The notes beneath the pieces were generated by a model. It saw only the letters and a program-made list of their open reading frames with translations, searched no databases and was not told where the DNA came from. A stretch of 19,901 bases of DNA from JACCQS01 sp050999295 (GTDB lineage Bacteria; Actinomycetota; Actinomycetes; Mycobacteriales; Geodermatophilaceae), in contig JBPCPI010000236.1 in assembly GCA_050999295.1 (NCBI GenBank), positions 1 to 19,901 of the forward strand. Reading direction: 5' to 3'. A program made the position numbers and the translations under genes. Below are positions 1 to 6,542 of the stretch, one piece after another. Position 1 is the first letter of the stretch. Every line of letters begins with the position of its first letter.

Positions 1-690
1 GAGCCGTCCGTACGCGCTCGGCTCCCGCTCTCGCCCACTCCGCGCACCACGCTCAACCGCCGCCGGGACCGGGCCAGCGCCGACCGGCAGGACCTGTACG
101 ACGTGCTCGACGCCGCTCCGATCTGCCACTTCGGCGTCCTGGTCGACGGTGCTCCGCTGGTGCTGCCGACAGCGTTCGGATTCGACGTCGACGGCCCGGA
201 GGACGGCGGCACGCTCTACCTGCACGGCTCGGTCGCCTCGTTGAGCCTGTTGGCCGCTCCGCAGCGGCCGATCTGCGTGACGTTCACGGTGCTGGATGGC
301 TTCGTGTTGGCCCGGTCCGCCTTCCACCACTCGATGAACTACCGGTCGGCGGTCGTCATGGGCACTCCTCGGGTGGTCGCCGACGCGGAGGAGAAGGCAC
401 GTGCGCTGAGCCTGGTCGTCGACCACGTCGTACCCGGCCGGATGGCAACCCTGCGAGCGCACACCCGCAAGGAACTCGCCGCTACGACCGTGCTGGCCAT
501 CGGGCTGGCCGAAGCCTCGGTCAAGATCCGGACCGGAGACCCCATCGATGACGAGTCGGACATGGTCGCAGGCGCCTGGGCGGGGGTGATCCCGATCCGC
601 TTGGTCGCTGCCGACGTCGTCACCGCAGCCGACTCACTGAGTCCTGACCCGCCTGCCAATGTTCGCGCCAGAGCCGCCGGCTTGAGCTAA
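1..690 (+). CDS. Pyridoxamine 5'-phosphate oxidase family protein, 5' end outside window
   Basis: The frame is open from the first base and ends at TAA 688-690, giving 229 visible residues. The opening TPRTTLNRR, then CHFGVLVDGAPLVLPT, LYLHGSVAS and the central ICVTFTVLDGFVLARS/MNYRSAVVMG blocks match the split-barrel FMN-binding family often annotated as pyridoxamine 5'-phosphate oxidase-related. Members bind a flavin (FMN or F420) and act as oxidoreductases or flavin carriers in the cytoplasm; the substrate cannot be inferred. A GTG at 103 could serve as start, but family homology clearly extends upstream of it (RTTL motif around residues 15-18), so the true start is most likely just before the window. 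The gene is convergent with the patatin-like gene, about 49 bases away. Its base composition is like the core genome, unlike the next 5 kb. Confidence 0.85.
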   Translation, partial: EPSVRARLPLSPTPRTTLNRRRDRASADRQDLYDVLDAAPICHFGVLVDGAPLVLPTAFGFDVDGPEDGGTLYLHGSVASLSLLAAPQRPICVTFTVLDGFVLARSAFHHSMNYRSAVVMGTPRVVADAEEKARALSLVVDHVVPGRMATLRAHTRKELAATTVLAIGLAEASVKIRTGDPIDDESDMVAGAWAGVIPIRLVAADVVTAADSLSPDPPANVRARAAGLS

Positions 691-739
691 CTCGTCTGTA
701 ACCGCAGGAGGCGCTCAAAATGCGGCGTCGATAACACGT

Positions 740-3700
740 TCACGTCTTGGGAACGCAGCTCATCATGCGTCGCCCTACTTCGCGTCCCAGCACGCGATAG
801 GCCTCGAAGTCGAACTCTCCGTAAAGTTGCTGCCCGGTGGAGCGCAAGGGAAACTCTGGATGCTCGATTGCGTAGGCCTTGGCGTCCCAGGGAAGCAGGT
901 CGGTGGTGATCAACCTTCCGTAGATGATGTCCGTGGCTGGCTGGTCGGCTGGCCAGGAGGCCGTGGCGAGGACGACCGAAGTCTTCGCGTAGCCGTCGAC
1001 GTCGATCTTCATTGGATCGGGAACGATCGCGATTTCGACGCCCAGGTCCATGCGGGCAGTTGCCACCGCGGCGCCAAGGGTGGCGAACTCGTCCTCCTTG
1101 TCGCCGGAGGCATCCAGCACAAATAGGCGTTGGGGCCGCGACCTCAGCGCCTCGACGAGTGCGAGGTTTTCGTAGTGACCGCCATCGGTCACATAGAGCC
1201 AACGATCATCGATCTGGGTCCGACCTGCGGCTTCCCGGAACACCCACCAGATGCCCGGCGAACTGGACAGCCGGCGCAGCGTCCTGGTCAGAACATTGGG
1301 GTCTCGATTCACAAGCGCCGGGTTGCGCAGCCAGACGCCGAGCCGGATGTTGGCCATCGCCAGGAGCAGCCGGAACGGCTTCGACGTTGCGTTCCGGCCG
1401 GTGATCGGCGAGATTGCGGCTCCGCTGATGGCGACGGCTGCAGGCACTGTCACTGCTCGCGGACTGAAGGATTCATAGTCCTTGGTCCGAGCATCCCTGG
1501 CGGCCCTCCCGGCTGGCAGCCGATCGTCGGTCATGCCGATGTGGTCACGGGAGAAGACGAAGGACGTGCACTCCCGCCCGGGTGGCACAACGCCCGGCTC
1601 TGAGCAGCTGGCTGCCGCACAGATGTTCAGGTTGATTCCTGCCTTGTCAAGGGACGTGAGCGTCCAGAGTTCCTTGTACGGCCGGGGCTTGACTGCCTTA
1701 CCGTCGAAGCGCACCGCGAAAGCGGAGGCGACCTGCTCGCGATAGAAGGTGTGCATCGTCGATCGGTTGGCGTTGGTGATCAGGCAGACAAGGGCGAGAA
1801 CCGCGACGGGTATCCAGACCTGGATCTGATTCACAGAAACTTCCGGTCTCGCGATCGCGAGGTCCCGGGTCCAGCGCAGCAGCGCCACGAAGGCGATCAG
1901 AAGAACCAAGACGGTGGCTAGCCACGGGAGCAACCTGTGTCTGATCTTGTCGCGGAAGGCAACCGAAAGTCGGCGACGGAAGACGCCGAGCTTCTTCCGT
2001 TCCGGTGCCGAAGCACCCTCCTTGGGAGTGCTTTTGCCCGCGGCGCCCTTGGCCATCGCTCCGACAGCGGTAACTAGCGCGATCAAAGTCGCCAACTGGA
2101 CCGAGAATCCACTTTGGTCGAAATAGCCACCCTCGACTCTGTCTATGAGGTCTTCGAACTCGAGTCGAACAGGGGTCGGCCTTGCAGCTTCATCGGGTAC
2201 CAGTACTTCGAGCTGAGGAGGGGACCGGACGAAAGGTAGGTCTGAGACATGGGCAGTACCGGTTGCGCCACATGCGCCGAAGGGCCGGCCCGCAGCATCG
2301 GAGGCTCGGACGGTCTCGATGACAGCGGCTTCGAAAGATTCCGTCAGGGCAGCTTCGCAGCCGTCGGATGTCGGAAAACCGAAACCGTCGATGATAGAGG
2401 CAACTGTCACAGTCGGATTGTTCTCGTGTGCCAGCCGAGCGAGCGCCGTCGTTGTATGTGGGACGACGACCAAGAGCAGGAGCCCACTGACGCCGGCCAG
2501 CAGCCCTACCCGGGCGCTCGTCCTGAGCCTTTGCCGCCAGGGATATGGCCGGCTGACCAGATCGGCGCCGAAGTACAACAAGATGCTGGCGGTGGCCACA
2601 CCGAGTGGCAACACCCAGAGCAGGTGAAAGAGCCAGTCGTCCAATGTGCGCCAGCCGGGGAGGTCGGCGCTCGGTTCAGCCATGGACAGGCTCTCGAATA
2701 CGTCGTACTTACGTAACCAGCCAGCGACAACAATCGCCAGCAGGCGGAGCAGCATGGCAGCAAGGGCAAGATTGACGGCAATACCCCACAACAGGGTGAT
2801 GGCGCCCCATAGCACCTGCTTGCCTGAGGGGGCGAGGTAACGCGTGTTGTTCCGCAGCCGGTGTTCCTCAGCAGATCTCTCGACGAACACCTTGTCATCA
2901 CGATGATCCGGATCCGGCGGCGTGTTGCTCACCCACAGGGAGGCGAAAGAGCTGGCCATGTACGAGCCGCCAGACACGGCGTACACGGGTGTAGATCGTT
3001 TCAGTTGTCCAGCGTCTTGAAACACTTGTAAAGCACCCAGGGTGAACGACGCCGAACGCATCCCTCCGCCGCTGCAGGCAATTGCAGTTTCCGGACGGCG
3101 CCTGCGGTCATCGAGTTCTCTATTGGTAGACGGCTCGGCGACACCGTCGCAATGGCACACACGAGGCTTCTTGAGCCAGGCTATGGGGACTCTTCTGCGC
3201 AAGAATCCGAACATCTTCTCGCGCCAGGACTTAACGGCCTCTCTGGGCAAGGGCTCACCGGCCCGCATGGGGCGTGCGTCAGGGACCTCGATTGGCAGGG
3301 ACTGGGCTGCCTTGGCCTGAGCAGACCAGGCGACGAGCGAAGCCACGAGTGCTAGCACTGCCGCGGCGGCTCCCAGCACCTGAACCCAGATCGTCAGGCC
3401 GGTTGAAAGAGCACCGGCACCTTCGACTGTGAGCTGGATGTCCTCAATGACATCCATTACACCCGCACTGAGGACTATGACTGCCAATACCGCGGCGGCG
3501 ACCCGCAGCACTGTGATCCACGCGGTGTTCGGCTGACAGCAGCGCGGCGTCAGTGCCGAAGTGAGGTCGGCATAGCGCAGGAGTGCCACGGCAGCCGACA
3601 GGCCTCCAACCAAGAGGAACACGATCATGACCGCGTCCAGGGCCAGTGAGAGCTGGACTGCCTGGTCGGGCAGTTCGGGGCTGTCTGCGTCCGGCCACGT

Positions 3701-3868
3701 GCTCATTCGGCGGTAGGGCTGTTGGCCGAGCAGCAAGATACCCGCGATGACGTAGGCGATTAGTGCTCGTCGGGCGGAGCCGCGGCAGCGGACGATGGCG
3801 GCAACCAGAGCCCGCGAATTCGTGGGGCCATCCGGAGTGTGACATTGGGGCTTGCCCGTATGAGGCAT
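740..3868 (-). CDS. Patatin-like phospholipase domain, multi-spanning membrane protein
   Basis: A 1042-residue protein. The start at 3868 (ATG-CCT-CAT) is preceded by GAGGG five bases upstream; the frame is open for 43 more codons upstream without a comparable ribosome site. Patatin hallmarks are the oxyanion motif SGGGMRS at residues 266-272, nucleophile Ser299 in AVSGGS, and the Asp of TDGGHYENLAL at residue 895. Four membrane segments precede the catalytic part (about 35-48, 76-96, 119-139, 160-180). At least five more hydrophobic stretches lie between the catalytic Ser and Asp, so the alpha/beta hydrolase fold is split by a membrane-embedded insertion of nearly 600 residues. Patatin enzymes hydrolyse acyl esters of lipids with a Ser-Asp dyad; this form would sit in the cell membrane. 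The nucleophile elbow is AxSGG rather than GxSGG. No operon partner is visible. GC is lower than in flanking core genes. Lipid substrate and role are unknown. Confidence 0.85.
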   Translation of the reverse strand: MPHTGKPQCHTPDGPTNSRALVAAIVRCRGSARRALIAYVIAGILLLGQQPYRRMSTWPDADSPELPDQAVQLSLALDAVMIVFLLVGGLSAAVALLRYADLTSALTPRCCQPNTAWITVLRVAAAVLAVIVLSAGVMDVIEDIQLTVEGAGALSTGLTIWVQVLGAAAAVLALVASLVAWSAQAKAAQSLPIEVPDARPMRAGEPLPREAVKSWREKMFGFLRRRVPIAWLKKPRVCHCDGVAEPSTNRELDDRRRRPETAIACSGGGMRSASFTLGALQVFQDAGQLKRSTPVYAVSGGSYMASSFASLWVSNTPPDPDHRDDKVFVERSAEEHRLRNNTRYLAPSGKQVLWGAITLLWGIAVNLALAAMLLRLLAIVVAGWLRKYDVFESLSMAEPSADLPGWRTLDDWLFHLLWVLPLGVATASILLYFGADLVSRPYPWRQRLRTSARVGLLAGVSGLLLLVVVPHTTTALARLAHENNPTVTVASIIDGFGFPTSDGCEAALTESFEAAVIETVRASDAAGRPFGACGATGTAHVSDLPFVRSPPQLEVLVPDEAARPTPVRLEFEDLIDRVEGGYFDQSGFSVQLATLIALVTAVGAMAKGAAGKSTPKEGASAPERKKLGVFRRRLSVAFRDKIRHRLLPWLATVLVLLIAFVALLRWTRDLAIARPEVSVNQIQVWIPVAVLALVCLITNANRSTMHTFYREQVASAFAVRFDGKAVKPRPYKELWTLTSLDKAGINLNICAAASCSEPGVVPPGRECTSFVFSRDHIGMTDDRLPAGRAARDARTKDYESFSPRAVTVPAAVAISGAAISPITGRNATSKPFRLLLAMANIRLGVWLRNPALVNRDPNVLTRTLRRLSSSPGIWWVFREAAGRTQIDDRWLYVTDGGHYENLALVEALRSRPQRLFVLDASGDKEDEFATLGAAVATARMDLGVEIAIVPDPMKIDVDGYAKTSVVLATASWPADQPATDIIYGRLITTDLLPWDAKAYAIEHPEFPLRSTGQQLYGEFDFEAYRVLGREVGRRMMSCVPKT

Positions 3869-3879
3869 CGCATCCCTCG

Positions 3880-3896
3880 CTTCGATGATCATGAAG
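3880..3896. promoter_or_regulatory. Near-palindrome just upstream of the patatin-like gene
   Basis: The palindromic core ATGATCAT is flanked by CTTC and GAAG arms, offset by one base, and ends 12 bases before the patatin start codon. The core half GATGATCA recurs inverted near 3940. It could be an operator or a 5'-UTR structure; nothing else supports it. Confidence 0.2.
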
Positions 3897-4007
3897 GGTG
3901 CTCGCGGCTTCACGGAATGTAAATAGGCAAAAGTCAGGTGATCATCTCGCGCGATGGTCTTTGTTGCGGACCGAAATAGCCCTACGCAGGGCACCAACCA
4001 ACTGACA

Positions 4008-4435
4008 CTAGTGCGGCTTGTCGGGACCGGTGGTCTGGCTGAACTCGATCAGGTGACCGTCCGGGTCCTGCAGGAAACAGCGATCTCGCCACCCCAGGGC
4101 GGCTCATTCGGCGGCGCCAGGAAGCGGAGCCCTCGGGCCTCGAGATCGGCAAAGACCTAGCGGCAGTCGCTGACGTGCAGCCCTACCTCGCCGGTCAGAT
4201 GGCTTCGCTCGGTCGGCGCAACCAAGCTGATGCCGGGTTTGTCGTCGGTGCCAGGACTCGGGGTCACCAGATGCAGCCGGCCGGCACCGAGGCGGAGCTG
4301 GGCGTAGGTATCCCATGCCGTGGTAGCGGTGGCGCCGAGTCCCTCGACATAGAAGTGCAGGGACCGTCCGAGATCGGACACGACCAGCATCGGCGCGATC
4401 TCGGCCGTGCCGTCGGGAAAGGTCCGGTCAGCCAT
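4008..4435 (-). pseudogene. VOC/glyoxalase-bleomycin resistance family protein, disrupted
   Basis: Starts MADRTFPDGTAEIAPML at 4435 and reads as a normal VOC domain (VSDLGRSLHFYVEGLG, LRLGAGRLHLV) for 92 codons to TAG at 4157-4159. The same frame continues at once with VFADLEARGLRFLAPPNE and PPWGG, then the match moves to another frame, which gives WRDRCFLQDPDGHLIEFSQT and a natural stop TAG at 4008-4010. The restored protein of about 142 residues is full length for the family, including the C-terminal DPDG-HLIEF metal-ligand motif. Two lesions are therefore visible: a nonsense codon explained by CAG to TAG (VSDCR-Q-VFADL) and loss of one base near 4100 (PWG-WRD). VOC proteins act as metal-dependent dioxygenases, lyases or drug-binding proteins. 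With both lesions this copy is very probably non-functional; a sequencing error could explain one lesion but less easily both. Confidence 0.8.
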
Positions 4436-4477
4436 TGGCGAATCTTGGCACGGCACGAGCCGACCGTCGCCCAGAGG

Positions 4478-4544
4478 GACTTTCTCCGGAGAAAGTGCGG
4501 TCTGCTCACCTCCAGAAGTGACTTTCTCCGGAGAAGGTACGGTC
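4478..4544. repeat. Two tandem copies of an 18-bp palindrome, 42-bp period
   Basis: A 25-bp unit occurs at 4478-4502 and again at 4520-4544 with two mismatches. Its core ACTTTCTCCGGAGAAAGT (4479-4496) is a perfect 18-bp palindrome; the second core has one mismatch. The second copy overlaps the GNAT stop codon at 4543, and the first ends the 107-base spacer before the VOC pseudogene. There is no loop or T-run, so this looks like a protein-binding dyad repeated on nearly the same helical face (42 bp is about four turns), not a terminator. The binding protein is unknown. Confidence 0.6.
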
Positions 4545-5049
4545 AGGCTTCCCAGCGGACCTCTCCATCGACGACCACATCGGTAGGCGCCAGCCCGATT
4601 GCCCGGGCTACGGCGATCGACGCCTCGTGGTCCGGATAAACGTGGGCCACTACGAGTTCGACCTGCTGCTGTCGCAACCAGGCCACCATCGTCCACGCAG
4701 CCTCCCGCGCGTACCCATGACCTTGCTGCGCCGCGCCCAGCACCCAAGCGACATCGCCGGCCAATCGGCCGTCCTGCTCGGTGATGGTCGCCTGAACGGT
4801 GCCCACCGCCTGTCCGTTGTCGTGACGCCGGACGACCCAGTTGAGCCAGATCTCCGAGCCGTCGGCTGAACGGCCGACCACCTGCCGCTCATAGCGCTGC
4901 CGAAGCTCGGAGGCGGTGGCCGGCTCGCCGCCGATGAAGGTATGCAGGGCGGTGTCATTCAGGATCGGCGCCATCTCGACCGCGTCATCGACACGCAGCG
5001 GCTCGAGTGTCAATCGCTGGCTGCTGACCACCGACGCAGGCGAGGCCAT
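4543..5049 (-). CDS. GNAT family N-acetyltransferase
   Basis: A 168-residue protein from ATG 5049, which has GGTGGG about eight bases upstream; a GTG at 5079 gives ten more residues without a ribosome site. The opening SQRLTLEPLRVDDAVEMAPIL is the typical strand 1/helix 1 of RimJ/RimL-like GNATs, and DVAWVLGAAQQGHGYAREAAWTMVAWL holds the acetyl-CoA pyrophosphate loop (Q-x-x-G-x-G/A, here QQGHGYA). Such enzymes move the acetyl group of acetyl-CoA to an amine on a small molecule, peptide or ribosomal protein; this substrate cannot be told. It lies upstream of the VOC pseudogene on the same strand, and its 3' end carries one of the two palindromes. Resistance-type function is possible for such a pair, but there is no direct evidence. 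Confidence 0.85.
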   Translation of the reverse strand: MASPASVVSSQRLTLEPLRVDDAVEMAPILNDTALHTFIGGEPATASELRQRYERQVVGRSADGSEIWLNWVVRRHDNGQAVGTVQATITEQDGRLAGDVAWVLGAAQQGHGYAREAAWTMVAWLRQQQVELVVAHVYPDHEASIAVARAIGLAPTDVVVDGEVRWEA

Positions 5050-5155
5050 CCGCGGCCCACCGACGCTTACCATCAGCACCCAGCGTATTGGGTTCTCCGG
5101 ACATGCCGAGCTTCAGCCACTCGTCGACGAGCCCAAAATCGTGGCTTCTCGGTGT

Positions 5156-5575
5156 TTATGAGGGCGATGGACGGTCCCACTCGCTGTCGAGGGTGCCCCG
5201 GTTTACCTCGGTAGGATCGTGTCCAAGTCGCTCAACGAAGCCGTCTCGTTCCTCGATTACGAAGTAGTTGTCGTAGAGGTTGAACGACGCCACCCATCTA
5301 TCAAGGAAACCTTCTTGCCCGAGAACTCCCGCGAAGGACAGCTCGAGGTCGTCGTAAAGGAAGCACGCCTGCGTTTCCCAGGAGATTCCCGAGAACGGTG
5401 GAAGGTCAAGAGTGACGGTCGCGACCCGTGCTTCATACACGCCGCCCAAAATGTGAATCGGACGGTTCTCACCACGGCCCAAGCTCATATCAATCTCGAC
5501 CGCCTCAGCGATCGCGCGACCGAAGATGCAAAAGGGGGCGCCCGTGTCTACAAGAGCACGAACGACGATGCTCAA
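5156..5575 (-). CDS. Retropepsin-like aspartic protease, start codon uncertain
   Basis: The visible part reads VVRALVDTGAPFCIFG with catalytic DTG, then a flap-like middle, and ends with FAGVLGQEGFLDRWVASFNLYDNYFVIEE, the G(I/V)LG-x-(E/D)-x-F block of bacterial single-domain retropepsins, which work as dimers. TTG 5575 is the only ATG/GTG/TTG available in the frame, yet coding-like sequence continues upstream: SSRFQVFPYREEEPRQG and RPIPRPTVDLNVRNYG. The latter would form the first beta strands of the fold, so a TTG start would truncate it. The frame is open back to a TGA at 5789-5791 and overlaps the DUF5678-like gene in its -1 frame. The real start could be a rare codon (ATC 5684-5686, or CTG within DLN), a frameshifted fusion with the upstream gene, or a lost start. 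The gene is probably in an operon with that neighbour. GC is about 55%. Confidence 0.7.
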   Translation of the reverse strand: MSIVVRALVDTGAPFCIFGRAIAEAVEIDMSLGRGENRPIHILGGVYEARVATVTLDLPPFSGISWETQACFLYDDLELSFAGVLGQEGFLDRWVASFNLYDNYFVIEERDGFVERLGHDPTEVNRGTLDSEWDRPSPS

Positions 5576-5688
5576 GCCGTAGTTACGAACGTTCAGGTCG
5601 ACAGTAGGCCTTGGGATGGGACGGCGACCCTGCCGCGGCTCTTCCTCTCGGTATGGAAAGACCTGGAAGCGGGATGAACTAGGGATGA

Positions 5689-5982
5689 CTAACCCAGTCC
5701 GACGGCGAGCGCCTCCGTTTCGCGTGCTGCCCTTTGCAGAACGGCGCCGTGGGCTTCCCCGCCCATCTTGCGCATCAGCCGGACAACCTCACGCGAACTT
5801 GGAGAGTGGGCGATGACGCGGCCGTCTTTGAGCGCGACCCACTCGCCCACGTAACCATCCAGGACATCGGGTCGGCGCACGGCCTCCACCCGGTCTGGGC
5901 GACGTGCGACGCTCATGGCACGAAGGTACGGCAGCCTTCGCGTGACCCGCCAGATCGTTCGCTTGATGCTGCTCATGATCAT
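5689..5982 (-). CDS. Small DUF5678-like protein
   Basis: A 97-residue protein. ATG at 5982 is preceded by AGGGA with a seven-base spacer, better than the ATG at 6000 or the later one at 5916. The N-terminal 35 residues are strongly basic (IKRTIWRVTRRLPYLR, SVARRPDRVEAVRR). The core DGYVGEWVALKDGRVIAHSP followed by SSREVVRLMRKMGGEA (residues 42-77) matches the pattern of DUF5678: Y-x-G-x-W-V-A-L, a turn, then V-x-A-H-(G/S) and a helix with E-V. The function of the family is unknown. The gene stops with TAG 5689-5691, and the aspartic protease frame follows at once, so the two are probably co-transcribed. A perfect LexA box lies 24 bases before the start, so SOS induction is expected. Confidence 0.65.
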   Translation of the reverse strand: MIMSSIKRTIWRVTRRLPYLRAMSVARRPDRVEAVRRPDVLDGYVGEWVALKDGRVIAHSPSSREVVRLMRKMGGEAHGAVLQRAARETEALAVGLG

Positions 5983-6005
5983 TTGGGGTTCCCTGCTCAT
6001 TCGAG

Positions 6006-6021
6006 TCGAACATATGTTCGA
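6006..6021. promoter_or_regulatory. Perfect LexA-binding SOS box
   Basis: TCGAACATATGTTCGA is a perfect 16-bp palindrome and matches exactly the actinobacterial SOS consensus TCGAAC-N4-GTTCGA. It lies in the divergent spacer between the DUF5678-like gene (start 5982) and the winged-helix gene (start 6087). On the minus strand a TATGAT hexamer (6021-6026) directly abuts the box, so bound LexA would cover the -10 element or transcription start of the DUF5678/protease operon. Confidence 0.8.
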
Positions 6022-6026
6022 TCATA
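6021..6026 (-). promoter_or_regulatory. Likely -10 element of the DUF5678/protease operon
   Basis: TATGAT differs from TATAAT at one base and would place the transcription start inside or at the edge of the SOS box, about 30 bases before the start codon. No convincing -35 hexamer is seen 17 bases upstream. Confidence 0.45.
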
Positions 6027-6046
6027 AGTTGACGTCCTACTACAGA

Positions 6047-6063
6047 TTACGCGAAACGCGTAA
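6047..6063. promoter_or_regulatory. Inverted repeat, candidate operator of the winged-helix regulator
   Basis: TTACGCG-AAA-CGCGTAA is a perfect 7-bp inverted repeat with a 3-base centre, 23 bases before the ATG at 6087. A partly overlapping direct repeat ACGCGTA follows. Its position just ahead of a small DNA-binding protein gene suggests autoregulation. A TTGACG hexamer at 6029-6034 could be a -35 element, but no matching -10 is clear. Confidence 0.5.
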
Positions 6064-6086
6064 CGCGTACAAGGTAATGTGCGGCC

Positions 6087-6407
6087 ATGGATCACGAGGG
6101 GCGCGACGCGATGCGCGTGCTGTCTGACGTCCTGTTCGGCCAGCGGTACCGGTTGGAACTGATGGTCGCGATCGCCTCTTCAGACGATGGGCTTGTCTGT
6201 CTAACCGACTTGGCTGCGACCCTGGAAGTAACGCTTAGCAATCTTCAACGGCCACTAAGTTCCCTGACGCGAGCTGGACTGCTTAGCAAGCTGCCGTCCG
6301 TCGACTCGAAACGTCGTTTCTACCGACGAAACGAAAGCTTGGGATGGGCCTTCGCGGTGGAGATCGCTGACTCAGCTCAGCGTCTCTCCTGGATGACTCA
6401 CGATTGA
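6087..6407 (+). CDS. Small winged-helix (ArsR/MarR-like) transcriptional regulator
   Basis: A 106-residue protein. The order VLSDVLFGQRYRLELMVAIAS, LTDLAATLEVTLSNLQRPLSSLTRAGLLSK, then a wing with KRRFYRRNESLGW is that of a single winged-helix domain; recognition helix about residues 47-62. Such proteins bind operators as dimers. The start at 6087 has AAGG 13 bases upstream; ATG 6111 with GAGGGG nine bases upstream is the alternative. It is divergent from the DUF5678/protease pair and shares its spacer, so it probably controls itself and may control that operon together with LexA. No sensor domain or metal-binding Cys pair is visible (one Cys, in the LVCLTDL segment). Confidence 0.75.
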   Translation: MDHEGRDAMRVLSDVLFGQRYRLELMVAIASSDDGLVCLTDLAATLEVTLSNLQRPLSSLTRAGLLSKLPSVDSKRRFYRRNESLGWAFAVEIADSAQRLSWMTHD

Positions 6408-6542
6408 ACATCTGGATGAGCGCTTGGCCATGCTCCAACACCAACACCCACTCCCAGCGAGGCAATCGCTTCATCGGGCCTGGCAAGTGGGCTCCCAACC
6501 ACATTGATCTCGGTAGGGTCGTCGCGAGCGAGGGTAGGTGGC

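Noticed and set aside
827..3355. Plus-strand ORFs across the patatin-like gene
   Set aside because: They lack domain matches and ribosome sites and lie antisense to a gene with clear catalytic motifs.
4478..4544. Rho-independent terminator
   Set aside because: The palindromes have no loop and are not followed by a T-run.
5689..5788. Classical -1 slippery heptamer for a DUF5678-protease fusion
   Set aside because: I read the overlap codon by codon and found no X-XXY-YYZ heptamer in the right frame; the fusion idea is kept only as one of several options.
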